A stretch of DNA of 64,000 bases. Origin: Rhizodiscina lignyota (Eukaryota > Ascomycota > Dothideomycetes > Aulographales > Rhizodiscinaceae). The notes under the pieces are model-generated. The model made no database searches and had not been told where the DNA came from. It worked only from the letters and a program-made list of their open reading frames with translations. The stretch lies in NCBI GenBank assembly GCA_010015805.1, contig ML978132.1, positions 62,001 to 126,000 on the forward strand, in the 5' to 3' direction. Every line of letters begins with the position of its first letter. Position 1 is the stretch's first letter. The position numbers and the translations under genes are program-made. Positions 53,932 to 64,000 of the stretch are shown here, in pieces.

Positions 53932-54804
53932 CTATTGCTTTGGTGCCTGCGATGTATCTCCTCCTTCTTTGGCCTCTTCCTTGGAGGTTGCAAACCAGGC
54001 CGCGAGAGCAACAAACCCAGCAAAGCTCAAAGCAATAATGAATCTGCCGCGAGCACCCTGCTTCTTTTTCAATGCTTCATCCTCTCCGAGGATCTTGACG
54101 ACGTCCTTGCGCCAGGTATAACTGGCTCCGCTCCACACCGTCGTCGCTGCAACAATGTACTGCATCGCGGTGACTGCTCTGTTTACGTCCAAACCTAGGA
54201 TGACAGGTGGTGCGACTGGCAAAGTTGTCGTTGCACCGACAAGGACGAGCTGAAGAAATGTGTTGTACTTGGACACTGTCGTGGGATGGACTTCGGCCGA
54301 CGGCAGAGAGAAGTCCCAGTACCGCATAAATGTCTTCGGCGCAGGCAATGACGCCCATCTGTAGTAGATGGCAGCAATGCCGAGCGAAATATCTCTTCCC
54401 AGTATGATAGTCGCAAGAGAAACTAGAAGCAATTAGCAGCATTCGTTAACAGCACATGTAGAGCGAAGGTCAAACATACGTGGAAGAGCGCCCTTGAACG
54501 CTAGACATCCGATAAGCGTTATCATGAGGAATTTGTCCGCCATAGGGTCGATAACACTTCCCACAACGGTCTGGAGATTCCATCTACGTGCCATCCAGCC
54601 GTCGACGAGGTCACTGATGCCGGCGTACGCAAACAGCCCAATAGCCCAAGCATGCTGATCATGAAGGATGAGGTAGCCTATTACAGGAGTGGCAAGAAGG
54701 CGGGAGAAGGTGAGCAAGTTAGGAACTGTGTAGATATTCTCATGAGGGGTTAGTTTTGATATGCTTGATATCACTCGGTCTCGTATCGGAGTCTTGGAAG
54801 AAGT
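53932..54804 (-). CDS. CRD1: Cardiolipin synthase (CDP-alcohol phosphatidyltransferase)
   Basis: Makes cardiolipin from CDP-diacylglycerol and phosphatidylglycerol in the mitochondrial inner membrane. Exons 54480-54804 and 53932-54422 are certain and join across a 57-nt intron (GTATGT ... TTCTAG). The CDP-alcohol signature is complete: DLVDGWMARRW, then G-S-VIDPMADK, i.e. D-G-x2-A-R-x8-G-x3-D-x3-D. Upstream text KTPIRDRV and LTPHENIYTVPNLLTFSRLL is typical of fungal Crd1. The mitochondrial presequence lies in one or more upstream exons not resolved here; ATG 54989 opens a basic frame that could be it. The C-terminus has more membrane helices (VATTVW, FIIALSFAGFVALAAW). Confidence 0.88.
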
Positions 54805-55685
54805 CTATTATATTGTTAGATGCACCAACATATAACTGCAAGATTGCACAGTTGGAGATAGAATTTTTGCTGGAAGCGCAAAAAATCCTCTTGCGATAGA
54901 GATCCGAGTGTGACATTATAATTCTGGACGTGGAGCGGCTTAACGCAAAGTCTTAGGCGGAAGCTGACACTTTGGATGCTGTAGAGCATGCAAAGGGGTA
55001 CGAGAAAGAATAAACATTAATCTTCAGGAGTCTTTTCCTGGAATAGAAATATCATAAGTACCTTTGAGACCTCGTCGTTCCTTGACTTTTGCTCATTGTC
55101 GGTCGAATATCTCCGAACGGCAAGACTGACACGTTGCCTATGGTGGGACCGGAGAAAGAAACTTCTACACAATGTCAATTCGATTGCGGTTTAAATAACG
55201 TAAGGTCCTCGAGGGACTTACAGATCCCTCGTCGACGCGTTACCTGGTCCAACTGGTCCCGACTTGGGCCCACTGTACAGGGCTTTCGCTCGCAGAAGTG
55301 TTCCTGCGGCGTGTACGGATACCTTGTTAGGCTGCGAGAACAACCGCGCACAGCGCATGCAAAGCGTCATATTTCCCAAAGTGGACGTGTTGTATTGTGT
55401 ACGTTGCTGCGCATCTTATCAAAATTGTGTTGGACGTTGAACGATGTTGATTGTTGGAAGGAGCTCACGCGACAGGTCTGGCTTGAGGGTGACGGAAAAG
55501 GGACATATCCACTCTTTGCCTTAGAGAGTTAGCGCCCGCTTTTAGTGTATCAAAATGCCTGTTACGGTTATGAGCAACCGCTCAGAGACTTGCGGTAGAC
55601 GAGCATATTTGACTTGCAAATGGGCGAACGCGGCGGTAATTGATGACTAGCTACTGTTTGTCTATCTGTCTTCTACTATGCAACA

Positions 55686-55901
55686 TACAAAGGAGCTAGT
55701 TTCCAGCGAACGAACAGTCCATAGAGCTACGCTATTAAAGTTGCCCCGGGCACTTCTAAAAAGCTTCCCGTATCGGTAAAGTTGCATTCGAGATTATTAG
55801 GGAGTAGCTTACCTAGCCTGCCTTAGAAGATGTGCTTCTCGTTATAGAAATGGGCCGCTGTTGCAGCTCTCGTTCGCTCGCTGGAAACTAGCTGCTTCGT
55901 A
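55686..55901 (+). mobile_element. MITE copy C
   Basis: 216 bp with the clearest terminal inverted repeats: left GGAGCTAGTTTCCAGCGAAC and right (reverse complement) GCAGCTAGTTTCCAGCGAGC, about 30 bp each with few mismatches. It is flanked by TA on both sides, as for Tc1/mariner-type target duplication. No coding capacity. Confidence 0.85.
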
Positions 55902-56005
55902 CATGGCAAAGATCTTTTCTGCCCAGGCATGAATGGTGGGATGCGGTCTTTTGGGGCAGTTCCAATCCCCTTTGCTGTGTTTGCACTTTTTGGCGGTTTG
56001 TCCGT

Positions 56006-56220
56006 CTACGAAGGAGCAAGTTTCCTGCAGGCAAACTGAACAGAACCACTCTATTACAGCCGCCTTTAGCACTTCCAAGAAGCTTCCAGATATTGGTGAG
56101 TTTACACTAGAGGTTGTCGGGGAGTAGCTTGCCAGGCTTGCCATAGAGGATTTGGTTCTCGTTGTTGCGGGAAAGGGACGTCGGTGCAAGTCTCATTCTC
56201 TCACGAGCAGCTCCTTCGTA
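56006..56220 (+). mobile_element. MITE copy D
   Basis: 215 bp, same orientation as C and only 104 bp away. Ends CGAAGGAGCAAGTTTCC and GCAGCTCCTTCG with TA flanks. The inner parts CACTTCCAAGAAGCTTCCA and GGGGAGTAGCTTGCC match the other copies. It is more diverged in the terminal repeat (CTGCAGGC). Confidence 0.8.
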
Positions 56221-56637
56221 CACATTCATTGCCCCTCTATGCAGCCTTCGCACTCTTCGGTTGTTTGTCGTATGGCCCATTCGACGCCTCGCCATCCGCA
56301 TCTTTCACACAAGTCCTGCCGAACGTCTCAATGACATCGGCGGTTGGAACGTCATTACTGAGTGACACGTAAGAGACAGGTGGAGCTGAAAGATGAAGGC
56401 ACGTACCTTAAATTGTAAGATTTGAGGCGAAATGCGTAGAAGACACATAACACATCGATAGATGGCTCTCAATACTGAAGGTGGCGCGTATTTGATTGAA
56501 ATTCATTCACATTCGCTTCGGCCTCATCCTCATTATGGCTTGGTGCAGTCTCGATAAGTCGCATCATCATACCGTTACGTCTTCGCCCAGTGCCCTTAGC
56601 CATTAACGTGCCCGCTTGAGTTCCGTTGGCGCCCATG

Positions 56638-57804
56638 CTAGAATTTATTCAGACTCTGTTCCTGACATTCGTCTTCTCGACCTTCGCCATATAAAATTTC
56701 ACAAACTCCTCCGATGGGCACGTCCATCACCGCATCCGTTCCTTCGCTCCACAGTGTCTTCCAATCCCTCCCAACCGCGGTCGTCTCTTTACAGGGTCCA
56801 ATCCCATCCTCTCCAGGAACGAGACTCTCAATCCCACCTTTCCCCATGCCTCTTCTCCGCACAATGTTGCCATCTGCATCCACGATTGCAATCTGGGCCA
56901 CGTCGTCGACCATATTCTCGACACTCGCCATCGGCCGCGTGAGATACTCCACATTGTAGCTCGCCAGCGCAACGTATATCCATCCCACCGCCATGACGAG
57001 CCATGCAGGGACTGCGAGGGCCCACCAGCGATCTGGGTAGTAGTATATGCCCAGCTGGTGCAAGAACGGCGAGGGAAGAAACGCCCAGAGCACGTACATG
57101 AGGAATGCGGCGGAGCTCGCGAGGTACAATGCGAAGCCGTAGTACTCGTATGTAGGAACCTTCGGAGAGGCGCGAGGGACGGTAGTAGCAATGCGCGCGG
57201 ACTTGGTCAGGCCAGCTGCTGTGGAGGACGGAGGCGTGGATGTGCCTGCTGCGCTGCCATTGGCTATGTGGGGTGAGTGAATTTCGACATCTGAGGAGTC
57301 AGGAGTTGTAGGACGGCTCGTCTGCGTGCTGAACGAGGGTCGGAGGAGAGAGGTCAAGGAGGGGGAGGGAGGGAGTGGCGTCGGCGGACGGTTGTAGAAG
57401 GGTGGGAAGAGACCCGAGGAGCTTGTGCTGTTAGGTCGAAGATGTGTGTACGAGCGAGAAGAAGGCAATGTCTGCGAACGCGTCGCAATTGGGAGAGTAT
57501 CGTCTTCATTGTCGGTGGAGTCTTCGCTGTCGTCTTCCGCATTGAATTCCGAGGTGATGGACTCGGTCAGCGCGTTATCTTCGACAGACGCCGATTCCGA
57601 AGGTTCTGACGGGCCAGAGGACGTGTTGGTCCTCGGCGAGAAGCCATCTTTATGATATTCCTGATTTCCATTAGAGTCCCTTGGAATGGGTGGTAGAGGG
57701 TCGTCGGAGAGGGAGATGCTGAAGGATCGAGCAGTTGGGAGCGTGGGCGTAGATTTGGACTGGAATCCCGTCGGGATAGGGCTGCCTCTACTCTGTGGTG
57801 GCAT
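56638..57804 (-). CDS. GPI19: GPI-GlcNAc transferase subunit P (PIG-P/Gpi19)
   Basis: Subunit of the ER enzyme that starts GPI-anchor synthesis by moving GlcNAc to phosphatidylinositol. Intronless frame, 388 aa from ATG 57804 (the open frame upstream has no ATG). The PIG-P domain lies at about residues 225-300: YEYYGFALYLASSAAFLMYV, LHQLGIYYYPDRWWALAVP and WLVMAVGWIYVALASYNV give two membrane helices. The long N-terminal half is Ser/Pro/Thr-rich and disordered, which is common in filamentous fungi and longer than yeast Gpi19. A conserved C-terminal tail (DDVAQIAIVDADGNI) follows. Confidence 0.9.
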   Translation of the reverse strand: MPPQSRGSPIPTGFQSKSTPTLPTARSFSISLSDDPLPPIPRDSNGNQEYHKDGFSPRTNTSSGPSEPSESASVEDNALTESITSEFNAEDDSEDSTDNEDDTLPIATRSQTLPSSRSYTHLRPNSTSSSGLFPPFYNRPPTPLPPSPSLTSLLRPSFSTQTSRPTTPDSSDVEIHSPHIANGSAAGTSTPPSSTAAGLTKSARIATTVPRASPKVPTYEYYGFALYLASSAAFLMYVLWAFLPSPFLHQLGIYYYPDRWWALAVPAWLVMAVGWIYVALASYNVEYLTRPMASVENMVDDVAQIAIVDADGNIVRRRGMGKGGIESLVPGEDGIGPCKETTAVGRDWKTLWSEGTDAVMDVPIGGVCEILYGEGREDECQEQSLNKF

Positions 57805-59106
57805 CTTTAGACAGTAAGCCTTGGTTAAATGTGCTTTATAAAATTGAAGGGCACTCGAGATGATGAAGAGAGTTGTCCATCGCGCAATGCGCAGCACTGA
57901 TATGATGACGTGTCTGTTTATAATGTCGGAGCTAACACAAAACAGTCTCGTTGCGCGTTATGCTCCGCACGAGCTCGATGGTGCATGGGAGCTCTTGAAG
58001 GTCGGTGGTACGATTGTTTGAAGTCTTATAGAACTCCATCACATTCTAGCTCTACGATTTGCTCTGATGGGAGCGAAACACAAGTCAGTGTATGCATGAC
58101 GAAATTTCTTTCCCCTCGCCGCAACCTCCAGCGTATTTTCGAACATGCGCTGGAGCTTCATGAGCTTCGCAGCACTTGTGCAACAGGTGCCATTGAAGAA
58201 TCGTATGGTCAAGCTTCTACACTCTGATCTTAACAACACAAATCACCTGGGGTAGGTGATTCTGCCTCGGCCTTCAAACTCCAACTAGCTACTTGCAGAT
58301 AAATCAAGCCCTGGCTGAAGCTCAACGAACGTGACAGCACTCTGGTACGAATGTGCATTATGCCTCGCGTGGGAGCTCCACAACTCTAACGACACCGACG
58401 ATCTGTCGTCATACTTGACAGTTGGCTTTGGAACTCGCTTGATGTTCTTCGTTTATTGAAGGCAAATCCATGCCGGTGTCTTTCCCGTTTGGTTCCTTTT
58501 GGGGCCTCCCTCTTCAGCGGGTGTAACGACCAAAGCACAAACTTGCAGTCGATATCGGGGCATATATAGGTCTGGAGGCTGTAGTCTCCTTCAACGAGAA
58601 ACCAAGAAGCCGGTGGAGAATGTCTACGGCGTCAAGATGCACCAACGCTCTTCGAATGGTCGCGATGTAGAGCTGGCACTGGTAACTCCTGTATATTGTT
58701 TAGTTCGATACCGACAATATATGCACCAGTACTTCAGGATCCGCAGATGCGGGAATTGAGGCAAACGCCAGTGTCCAAAGAATAACGTACAGAACTTTGA
58801 AACACAGTCCTTGAGCTGGAAACGGCAGGTAGCACAGTAAAACAGTGCGGGGACTCTTGAGGAAAGAGGGGCCGCGATAGAATATACTTTTGCTTGTGTT
58901 GGTATCCAATTGCCAGAGGACAACGAACATTAAAAGCAGATCGAGTGCAATCTCTTTCTGTGCATGGAACCAAAATAACGAGACAGGAAATCGAAGCGCT
59001 CAAAACTTATTGTGGTATCCGGCGACTCCCCCATAGTAATAGACCCGCCGAATGATGCTAATGGTTAGTATACAGCCGTTACGATTGCGCCCTTCTACAG
59101 GCGCAG
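57805..59106. other. Intergenic, nothing supported
   Basis: GPI19 promoter and 3' region of the MFS gene. Overlapping short frames in both directions have no motif and no splice support. Confidence 0.45.
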
Positions 59107-60554
59107 TTACTTCGCGCTCTTCCTCTTCATCTCCGTACCCGGCGGTACCTTCAACCCTCCAAATACCAGGCCCGCGACCGCCATCATGCCTGCACCGCCA
59201 ATCGCGTACGCTGTTTCTCTCCCAGCCCACCAGTATAACGTACAGAAGATCAACGGTCCGAGAGCGCGACCAACTTGACCTGTGACGCGTATCAGCTTAA
59301 AGGCAGTAAAAATCTAGAACATTTGACGTACCGAAACTTCTATGATTCCCCAGCTTTTCGCCCCTCTCGCCTGCACTTGCTTCGAAGCTGCTGAGGCTAT
59401 TCAGACCAGTCACAACTGTCGCGCTCGTCACAGCCAGCATACTCGCGGCCGCATACAGCATCCTTTCCGACTCCAGACGTCCCAGGAGAAGGAATGCTAC
59501 AGCGCATGCGATCACTCCCGTCTGCACCACCCTCAGGGGGTGCATCCTTCTTGTAACGCCACCCTGGAAAATCGAAGCCACCAGTCCAATGAATCCCAAA
59601 AGCTGGCCAGACTGTCTCGACGAGTATTGAAAGAGGTCATATGTCATAAATGGCAGGGAAAACTCCATTCCCGAGAAGAAGAGGATGAATGAGAAATGCG
59701 TGAGGTTGAGCAACCAATGCGGATTCGTCTTGGCCAGCTTCTTCTCCGCCTTGGTCTCGTCGTTCTTCTTGTCCACGCTGCCATTTGCCTTCTTACCGGC
59801 TGGCAGAGTCTCCGGCAGGTAGAAGTAGAGGTATATCGTCTCCGTGACGATCAAGAATAACGAGAATCCAGCCGCAGTCGCGAACGGATTCGCTGCTACC
59901 GTGGTGATCGTCGAGAGCCAGGCTCCAAGCGCAGGGCCAAACGTAAACGCAATGCTGAAGCATACGCCCACCAGCGCCATTGTGCTCCCCCTCTGACTCT
60001 CATCTGAGATATCCGTGGCAATCGCGAGTGCGAGCTGCACATTCCCCTCACTCAAGCCGCCGATTACCCTGTGCGCCAGGAATGTGCGGAAGTCGCTCGC
60101 AACAACCCACAGCGCAACAGAGAGGATGTTCCCCATCATGCTGTACAGCAGTGCGGTGCGCCGGCCATACTTGTCCGACAGCGTGCCGATGACGGGTGAG
60201 GCGATGGCCTGGCAAAGGGAGAAGAGCGAGCCGAGCGCGCCGCCGAGCAGGACAATGTCATAGCGGTCATTGATGGGTTTCGCGAACGAATTCTTATACG
60301 CGTTCAGACCCTCGAGCACGCGCGTAAGGAGGGAGGTAGAGCTGGGCGATGCAGCTTCTGTGCGGCGGTAGAACTCGAGGAGGGATGGGAACAGCGGGAG
60401 GATGAACGTGAACGAAATCTGGCAATGTTAACCTTTGCACGAAGCAGATGACGGAGAAGCATACCAAATCTAGCAGAAGAGATATGAAGAGCACTTTGAT
60501 AACCTGCTTCCTCCTCGCCGCGGTTACAGGAGGCCCTGATGCTGATGACGCCAT
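59107..60554 (-). CDS. Major facilitator transporter (MFSD10/TetA-like)
   Basis: Drug:H+-antiporter-type MFS protein. Exons 60465-60554, 59332-60418 and 59107-59279 give 449 aa. Motif A is GTLSDKYGRRTALL between helices 2 and 3; RVIGGLSEGNVQLALAI follows (helix 4) and FGPALGAWLS marks helix 5. A charged central loop (KKANGSVDKKNDETKAEKK) separates the halves. Resembles the eukaryotic MFSD10/tetracycline-transporter-like group. The terminal segment ends KVPPGTEMKRKSAK. The start is ATG 60554. Substrate not known. Confidence 0.9.
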
Positions 60555-61527
60555 GCTTTTGAACCCCGGAATGAATTGCAATGAGGACTGAAGGGCACTA
60601 TTTTACATGCCAAAAGAGAATGCTAGAAAGGTCGCGTGTTTAAGTATGTGTCCATTCCGCGACAGCGACAGTGATTCAGGTACCCGGGGCTATTAATACG
60701 CTCGCTGTCAGATCGGCGTTGGGACTCGTCTCCACCGCGCTGGCGCGCGCGTTTGAGGCTGTTCCGAAACGTTGTGGCCAGGTGGGCCTCGCTTTGCTCC
60801 GCATTGGGTCGAGGTGTGAGACGTAAGCTGTAACGCGTGGTTACGAGCGTTCTGGAAACTCGAAAGAAGAGAACAGGTGTCAATCGACCGTTGATGAGGA
60901 AACAGTGGCAATCATTGCAGTGCCGAGTTAGAGTGCTCAGGCCAATTGTAGAAGCCCTACGTCAAGTATGTGCTCAGGTGCTGAGGTTCTAGAATTACTG
61001 CATCGACGCGTGCAAAAAGGGCAGAAGCCACCTCAATTGGGCCTTTACCACCGTCGAAGGATTTAAGGTCTGCTCTCGACATTATTAGCTACTGCCGCGA
61101 TGCCTTGCAACATGCTCTTGAACCTTTGGCCATTTCAACGGGCGGACCTCGTGCGGAATGAAGCCGTATTGCAGTCTCACACGCTGGACTTCCACCACCC
61201 GAAACATACACTGGAAGGCACAGATTACTCGTTCATCAGCGATGTGAAGTATGATCGTGAGCTGTCTCTAGATGCCTTCAATGGGAAATTGCTGGGCCAT
61301 ATCCATTCCCTAACATTATGCTCTCTCTCCGCCAAAATCTCGTAAGCCGAGGTCACTTACAAATGTCCTGCTGGAGACAATCTTCTCGGACTGCGAACCT
61401 TTCAAGTTCCGAGCCTCATAAATATAACACGTACAAGCGACACACGGTTCCTGTAAGCAGATATCTTTCTGGAAGAGCTTGGAGTTGGCGGGGATATTCC
61501 CCCCAAGCGCGGAGTTGGGAGACCAGT
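60555..61527. other. Divergent intergenic region
   Basis: Promoters of the MFS gene and the thioesterase gene. Several short frames without motifs; no gene is called. Confidence 0.45.
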
Positions 61528-62250
61528 ATGGCATCGAAAGATGAGGCTAGACGAAAAGCAATTGCAGCGGTTAATGCAATATTTGAAAGGTCTCTGCACA
61601 AAGTTTGAGGTGATTTCAAGGTTCACTGTAGTTAAAAGAATCGCAGATATCGTCTCATTGTCAAGCAACGACCTGATGGTCATGTCGTTAGTCCCACTGC
61701 CGCTTATTCAATCCCCGTTTCCTGACCTTGACAGGATTTCGATCATGGCGTAATGAAGGATCTCAAACTCCTCGACGCTGGCCCCGAGGGTTCAACGCTG
61801 TATGAGATAAGAATTGACGAGAAATACTCCAACCTGAACAACATCATGCACGGTGGTGCGACGGCGACCATCTTCGACATGTCGACGATGAGTGCTTTAG
61901 GCCCGCTGCAAAGACCAGGATACTGGTACTTTATGGGTGGCATTACGAGAGCGCTAAATGTCAGCTACTTGAGAGCTGTGCCGATTGGAACGACTATTAG
62001 GGTACGAAATTGGGTTGTACAGCATGGGAGGACGATGGCGATGATTAGAGGCGAGATGTTTTCAGGAGGAGATGGAAAGGGCGGTGAGGGCGAGGGATTG
62101 CCCAAGAAGATAGTATATGCCGTGGCAGAGCATCATAAGGTTCATCTTCCGACACGAGCGGAGCACCTCAGCGTGAGGCTGAAATGGGACGACGATATTG
62201 AGGCGCAGGCTAGGGCCGAAGAAGAGCAGAAAACCAAAGCGAGAATATGA
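61528..62250 (+). CDS. Hotdog-fold thioesterase
   Basis: Acyl-CoA thioesterase-like protein of the 4HBT superfamily (THEM2/PaaI type). Exon 1 61528-61602 (MASKDEARRKAIAAVNAIFE) and exon 2 61735-62250 give 196 aa. Exon 2 begins FDHGVMKDLKLLDAGPEGS, typical for fungal members. The active-site HGG is in NIMHGGATATIFDMSTMSAL. NVSYLRAVPIGTTIRVR is the usual beta-strand pair. The intron is longer than most here (132 nt, donor GTTTGA), so the exon 1 junction is less certain than the rest. The tail is charged (EEEQKTKARI). Confidence 0.85.
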
Positions 62251-62370
62251 CGGCATGATTCCAGTATGATACACCGTGGTGTATGGAATGACTTTTGAAC
62301 TGTATGTACAAGAATTCGGATCGTGAAAGTCGTAGAATACAAATCGCTGAAGCGCTATTATGCATTAGTG

Positions 62371-63722
62371 TCACCGCAGCGCGCGATGCGCGATATCTTT
62401 TCGATATTGCATCCCGTCGAAATGTATGCAATTCACTCCCTTGTACGCGGTCTGCACTGCATCTTCTAATGTCTCTCCACTCGCAGTCGAGGCAATCACT
62501 CGTCCACCAGATGTCTTAAGCACACCACCGTCTAATGTCGTCCCCGCGTGGAACAAGACAACACCGTTTGGTACGGAGTCGAGCTTCATCTCGACTCCCT
62601 TCTTGTACGAGCCAGGGTATCCGCCGGACGCAACAACTACTGTTGCAGCAAATTTTGAATCCACCTCGAGCTCGAAGGATTCCAACTTCTCGTCCATACA
62701 CGCCTCAATGACCTTTGCGAGGTCACTTTTCATCAGAACAACCAGGCTTTGCGTTTCTGGGTCGCCGAATCGCACGTTGTATTCGAGTACTCGAGGGCCG
62801 TTCTTGGTCATCATTAGACCCGTGAAGAGGCAGCCGACCATAGGATATCCTGATTACCGATATGTGAGCTATTAAACTCGGACAACGTGACGACGATCAT
62901 ACCTTCTTCTCTCATGCCATCAATTGTCGGCTGCAGAACCGTCTTGTGTATCTGTTCCAACTCTGCGTCCGAGGCAGCCTTGGTTGGTGCGTACGTGCCC
63001 ATGCCGCCAGTGTTCGGACCAGTATCTCCGTCACCAATTCTCTTATGGTCTTGTGCCGGCGGTAAGCTCTTGATGCTCTTACCATCGCAGAAGCTTAGTA
63101 TGCTAATCTCCTCTCCCTCGAGGAACTCCTCAATCACTACCTCGTCTCCTGCAGCACCAAACTCCTTGTCCAGCATGATATCCTTGAGCGCATCATGCGC
63201 TTCCTGTTTATTTTGAGGTATTATCACGCCTTTGCCCGCAGCCAGTCCAGATGCTTTAATCACCACATCGTGGGACACGGAGTCGAGATACTCCTTAGCT
63301 TCCTCATATTTATTGAAATTTCTGTATTCCGCCGTAGGAATATTGAATCGTCTCATGAAGTCCTTCGCATATGCCTTGCTCCCCTCCATCATTGCTGCAG
63401 CTTGTGTTGGGCCAAAGCACCATGTCCCTCTTCCTCTTGTATGATCGTTAACATAGTCGACGATGCCGTCTACGAGAGGCTGCTCTGGGCCCGGAAGGAC
63501 GACATTGACATCGTTGTCTTTCGCAAATTTCACCAGTTGCTCGAAATACTTAGGCGACGTCTCTGATATACTCGATACATTGGTGACTTTGTCGAGCGAC
63601 GCGGTGCCGCCATTCCCTGGGACAGTGAAGATGTGCTCGACGAGGGGCGATTGGGATAGCTTCCAGGCAAGCGCATGCTCGCGGCCGCCGCCGCCAACGA
63701 GGAGGATGCGAAAGGAGCTCAT
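62371..63722 (-). CDS. ADE5: Phosphoribosylamine-glycine ligase (GAR synthetase)
   Basis: Second step of purine synthesis: joins glycine to phosphoribosylamine using ATP (ATP-grasp fold). Exons 62903-63722 and 62371-62849 give 432 aa. Seen: ILLVGGGGREHALAWKL, VVLPGPEQPLVDGIVDYV, VIKASGLAAGKGVII (ATP-grasp), GDGDTGPNTGGMGTYAPT and VLEYNVRFGDPETQ. The end YRKDIAHRALR then stop marks the normal end of the GARS part. In yeasts this domain is fused to AIR synthetase (ADE5,7); here the frame stops and no AIRS sequence follows on this strand, since the thioesterase gene lies there in the other direction. Confidence 0.93.
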
Positions 63723-64000
63723 GGCTGTGGTATGTCAGTCATGGTGAAGTTCAATTGAGATCAATGAGACGAGAAGAAGTTTGCGCGTCACGGAGCCCGA
63801 AAATTTCAGAGTGCCCCTCGTAGGGCTGAAATAGAGCTGGCGCGGGGCGAGCAAGGGTCACGAAAACGGTCGACCGCGAAAATCTGCTGCACCCGCGTGT
63901 CGCGAGACCACATGCACCGTCCTATAAGGTACATTCAATTCAACCAGGCTCCGTGACGATGAGTTTCAAGCAAACATTGGTGACGTTGTGGAGGCTCAAT
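63723..64000. other. Upstream region of GAR synthetase
   Basis: GC-rich promoter sequence to the window end. No further gene start can be supported. Confidence 0.45.

Larger units (their letters stand above)
54805..56637. other. Intergenic with two MITE copies
   Basis: The left end probably contains the first exon(s) of CRD1 (up to about 54990 or beyond). A plus-strand frame at 55089-55532 has no motif. MITE copies C and D lie at 55686-55901 and 56006-56220. Confidence 0.5.

Noticed and set aside
55089-55532. Plus-strand frame of 147 codons
   Set aside because: No motif, no clear promoter context, and it overlaps the likely upstream region of CRD1.
61318-61608. Frame that runs into the first exon of the thioesterase
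   Set aside because: Only its last part (from ATG 61528) is consistent with the family; the upstream part has no conserved text.
1-64000. CRISPR array or prokaryotic operon features
   Set aside because: No regularly spaced repeats; intron-bearing genes show eukaryotic nuclear DNA.

Overview
This window looks like nuclear DNA from a filamentous ascomycete (Pezizomycotina). Most genes carry several short introns of about 45 to 60 nt with GTAAGT/GTATGT-type donors and CTRAC branch sites. Genes lie on both strands with short spacers. Fungus-specific families are present: a Zn2Cys6 regulator, a UstYa-like DUF3328 protein, a fungal STAND N-terminal domain and a CorA-like transporter. A class such as Dothideomycetes is a guess from the look of these families; no marker in the window proves it.

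Layout. 0.8-14.2 kb: a DUF89/ARMT1 phosphatase, a mitochondrial FAD/folate carrier, an isochorismatase-like hydrolase, a flavocytochrome b2-like dehydrogenase, an AhpD-like protein, a fungal membrane protein and RFC3. 14.7-22.0 kb: one intronless reading frame for THO2. 22.8-29.2 kb is an accessory stretch: a protein derived from a copia-type Pol beta-barrel with two frame breaks, a CorA-like transporter, a UstYa-like oxidase and two small secreted proteins. 29.5-36.6 kb: mitochondrial TrpRS, a secreted carboxylesterase and 5-aminolevulinate synthase (HEM1). 37.2-37.5 kb: a tRNA-Leu(AAG) gene. 38.2-46.5 kb: a Met/Arg-rich repeat protein, a 2OG-Fe(II) oxygenase, a STAND-N protein and an MCT-like transporter, followed by a divergent Zn2Cys6 regulator (47.4-49.9 kb). 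50-52.4 kb is decayed, very AT-rich DNA that looks RIP-mutated. 52.5-63.7 kb: a membrane protein with an internal stop, cardiolipin synthase, PIG-P, an MFS carrier, a hotdog thioesterase and GAR synthetase.

Most important observation. The tRNA-Leu(AAG) gene at 37265-37469 has its canonical 19-nt intron after position 37 and also two extra insertions of 53 and 50 nt. Each insertion begins with a perfect fungal spliceosomal donor, holds a CTRAC branch site and ends in AG. Removing exactly those GT-AG segments restores perfect anticodon and T stems. I know of no described tRNA gene interrupted by mRNA-type introns, so this is the best candidate for something new.

Second theme. Four copies of a short (about 215 bp) inverted-repeat element, a MITE, occur at 33.5, 42.1, 55.7 and 56.0 kb. 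The AT-rich island near 51-52 kb is a probable relic of another element.

Exon boundaries were worked out by hand from splice signals and reading-frame continuity. Where exons sum to whole codons and join conserved motifs, confidence is high. Unresolved junctions are stated in the entries.
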